In this document: piece by piece, positions 63,196 through 64,000 of the stretch
Layout of the letters: each line of letters opens with the position of its first letter
Numbering within the stretch: the first letter of the stretch is position 1
Origin: JAPOUP01 sp965201085
GTDB taxonomy: Bacteria; Pseudomonadota; Alphaproteobacteria; Rhodobacterales; Rhodobacteraceae
NCBI GenBank assembly: GCA_965201085.1
Contig: CBDAVS010000025.1
Span: forward strand, 806,001 to 870,000
Direction of reading: 5' to 3'
DNA length: 64,000 nt
The notes under the pieces: model-generated
What the model saw: only the letters and a program-made list of their open reading frames with translations
Told to the model about the DNA's origin: nothing
Databases searched by the model: none
Position numbers and translations under genes: made by a program

Positions 63196-64000
63196 TCAGT
63201 CCTCCCGCTTTCCACGGCCGGTGATGACTGTGAGTGCCATGACGGCTGCGAAAACCAACCCTCCGCCCATGAATTCAAACGCCGTGATACGCTCAAATCC
63301 GAACATCCAGACCCAGACCGGGCCGAGGGCGCTTTCCGCCAGGACCAGCAGACTCACTTCGGCGGCGGGCAGATAGGGTGTTCCCCACGTGATGCAGACG
63401 ATGCCCGGCCCGACGATCAAGCCCCCCATCGCAAGGACAAGCAGCAGATCATGCAGCGCAATTCCGAGTCCATCGCCTATAGTCAGAGAAAAGACCGCGC
63501 CGAAAAACCCTGACAGCAGACCTGCGATCAATGTACCGCCGAGTATGTCCGCCTTCCGGCAGTGCCGCGCGACCACAAGCATGAAAGCGAAGGAGGTGGC
63601 GGCCACAAGCGCGAATATATTACCGATCGTCCGCCCGCTCACCCATCCGTCTCCGATCATCAACAGGACACCGCCGCTCGCGATTAGCATCGCCGCCCAG
63701 GTGAATGGGTGCGGCTTTTCCCCGATGACAAGCCAGGCCGTCGTCGCGGCCAGCAAGGGCGCGGCGGTCAGAATGAACAGCGATGAGGCCACTGAAGTGT
63801 TGAGAATGGCGAAGACATAGAAGGCGAATGCGAAAGACAACAGCAGCCCGATCGCCAAGTCATGGCGGTCCAGCGAACGCAGCAGGCGGTCAGGCGATAA
63901 ATGACGGCGCAGACAGATGAGCGCGGCAATGACGAGCGTCAGCGTCAAAGAGCGGTAGAACAGTATCTGAAATCCACCCGCATCGTCTATCAGCCGGAGG
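63196..64000 (-). CDS. EamA/DMT-family transporter, cut by the window edge
   Basis: At least 268 residues with eight or more hydrophobic segments and the two EamA repeats (FAFYVFAILNTSVASSLFIL for the first; ESALGPVWVWMFGFERITAF for the second), as in DMT exporters of amino acids or other metabolites. The open frame continues to the last base of the window: upstream codons read LIDDAGGFQILFYRS and are part of the protein, so the start lies beyond 64000. Substrate unknown. It has no partner gene here. Confidence 0.8.
   Translation of the reverse strand, partial: LRLIDDAGGFQILFYRSLTLTLVIAALICLRRHLSPDRLLRSLDRHDLAIGLLLSFAFAFYVFAILNTSVASSLFILTAAPLLAATTAWLVIGEKPHPFTWAAMLIASGGVLLMIGDGWVSGRTIGNIFALVAATSFAFMLVVARHCRKADILGGTLIAGLLSGFFGAVFSLTIGDGLGIALHDLLLVLAMGGLIVGPGIVCITWGTPYLPAAEVSLLVLAESALGPVWVWMFGFERITAFEFMGGGLVFAAVMALTVITGRGKRED

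Overview
The window reads as an alphaproteobacterial chromosome segment. Its GC content is high, and its gene sets are of rhizobial or rhodobacterial type: myo-inositol (iol) catabolism, a peptide-type alpha-galactoside (agp) transporter, a DPRP photolyase with an SDR partner, and RNase HII. Intact metabolic genes alternate with many decayed insertion sequences (IS21, IS30, IS5, ISNCY, Tn5/IS4-like) and genes broken by nonsense, frameshift or deletion. That pattern suggests a genome in active decay, such as a host-associated lineage. The lifestyle is my inference; the lesions are seen directly.

Layout. 1-4000: IS graveyard (IS21 remnant, ISNCY copy A). 4031-6370: decaying photolyase/SDR/DUF3429 group. 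6367-16199: inositol locus A on the minus strand, read from high to low coordinates: LacI regulator, IolI-like isomerase, sugar-binding protein, permease, ATPase, SDR, iolC fused to a DUF2090 domain, iolD. 16600-17956: intact-looking IS30. 18106-27341: alpha-galactoside unit (AraC regulator, agpDCBA, a ParB-like gene, divergent GH4 melA). 27928-30338: two-gene operon of a phytanoyl-CoA dioxygenase-like protein and a flavin-dependent tryptophan-halogenase-like protein. 30586-31955: AT-rich insert with two membrane-protein genes, one interrupted by an amber codon, bounded by IS30-end repeats that include a perfect 40-bp palindrome. 32138-34096: DUF262/HNH (GmrSD-like) protein, probably phage defence. 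34582-35415: IS5 relic. 35589-40060: CUT1 sugar ABC transporter with divergent ATPase. 40061-42780: ISNCY copy B in tandem with a partial copy C, plus other IS debris. 43550-49207: very large autotransporter whose passenger is about twelve PPC-like repeats, broken by one TAC-to-TAA change. 49349-51119: IS debris with truncated phosphatase and WYL-regulator genes. 51671-57622: inositol locus B (two Gfo/Idh/MocA dehydrogenases and iolE on minus; a second iolC, iolB and iolJ on plus). 57725-61449: HNH protein, a tRNA-like gene, a membrane-anchored winged-helix regulator and small exported proteins. 61627-64000: rnhB, an IS5 relic and a partial EamA transporter.

How the genes work together. Loci A and B supply inositol uptake, dehydrogenation (MocA proteins), dehydration (iolE), ring hydrolysis (iolD), isomerisation (iolB), phosphorylation (two iolC) and aldol cleavage (iolJ, possibly DUF2090). 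No iolA is present. The agp unit imports alpha-galactosides for MelA to hydrolyse. In all three ABC systems that have a binding-protein gene, a strong hairpin lies between that gene and the next one, a usual way of making more binding protein than permease. No CRISPR array or rRNA was seen. The strongest candidates for something new are the halogenase/dioxygenase pair, the PPC-repeat autotransporter, and the palindrome-bounded insert with its amber-interrupted gene.
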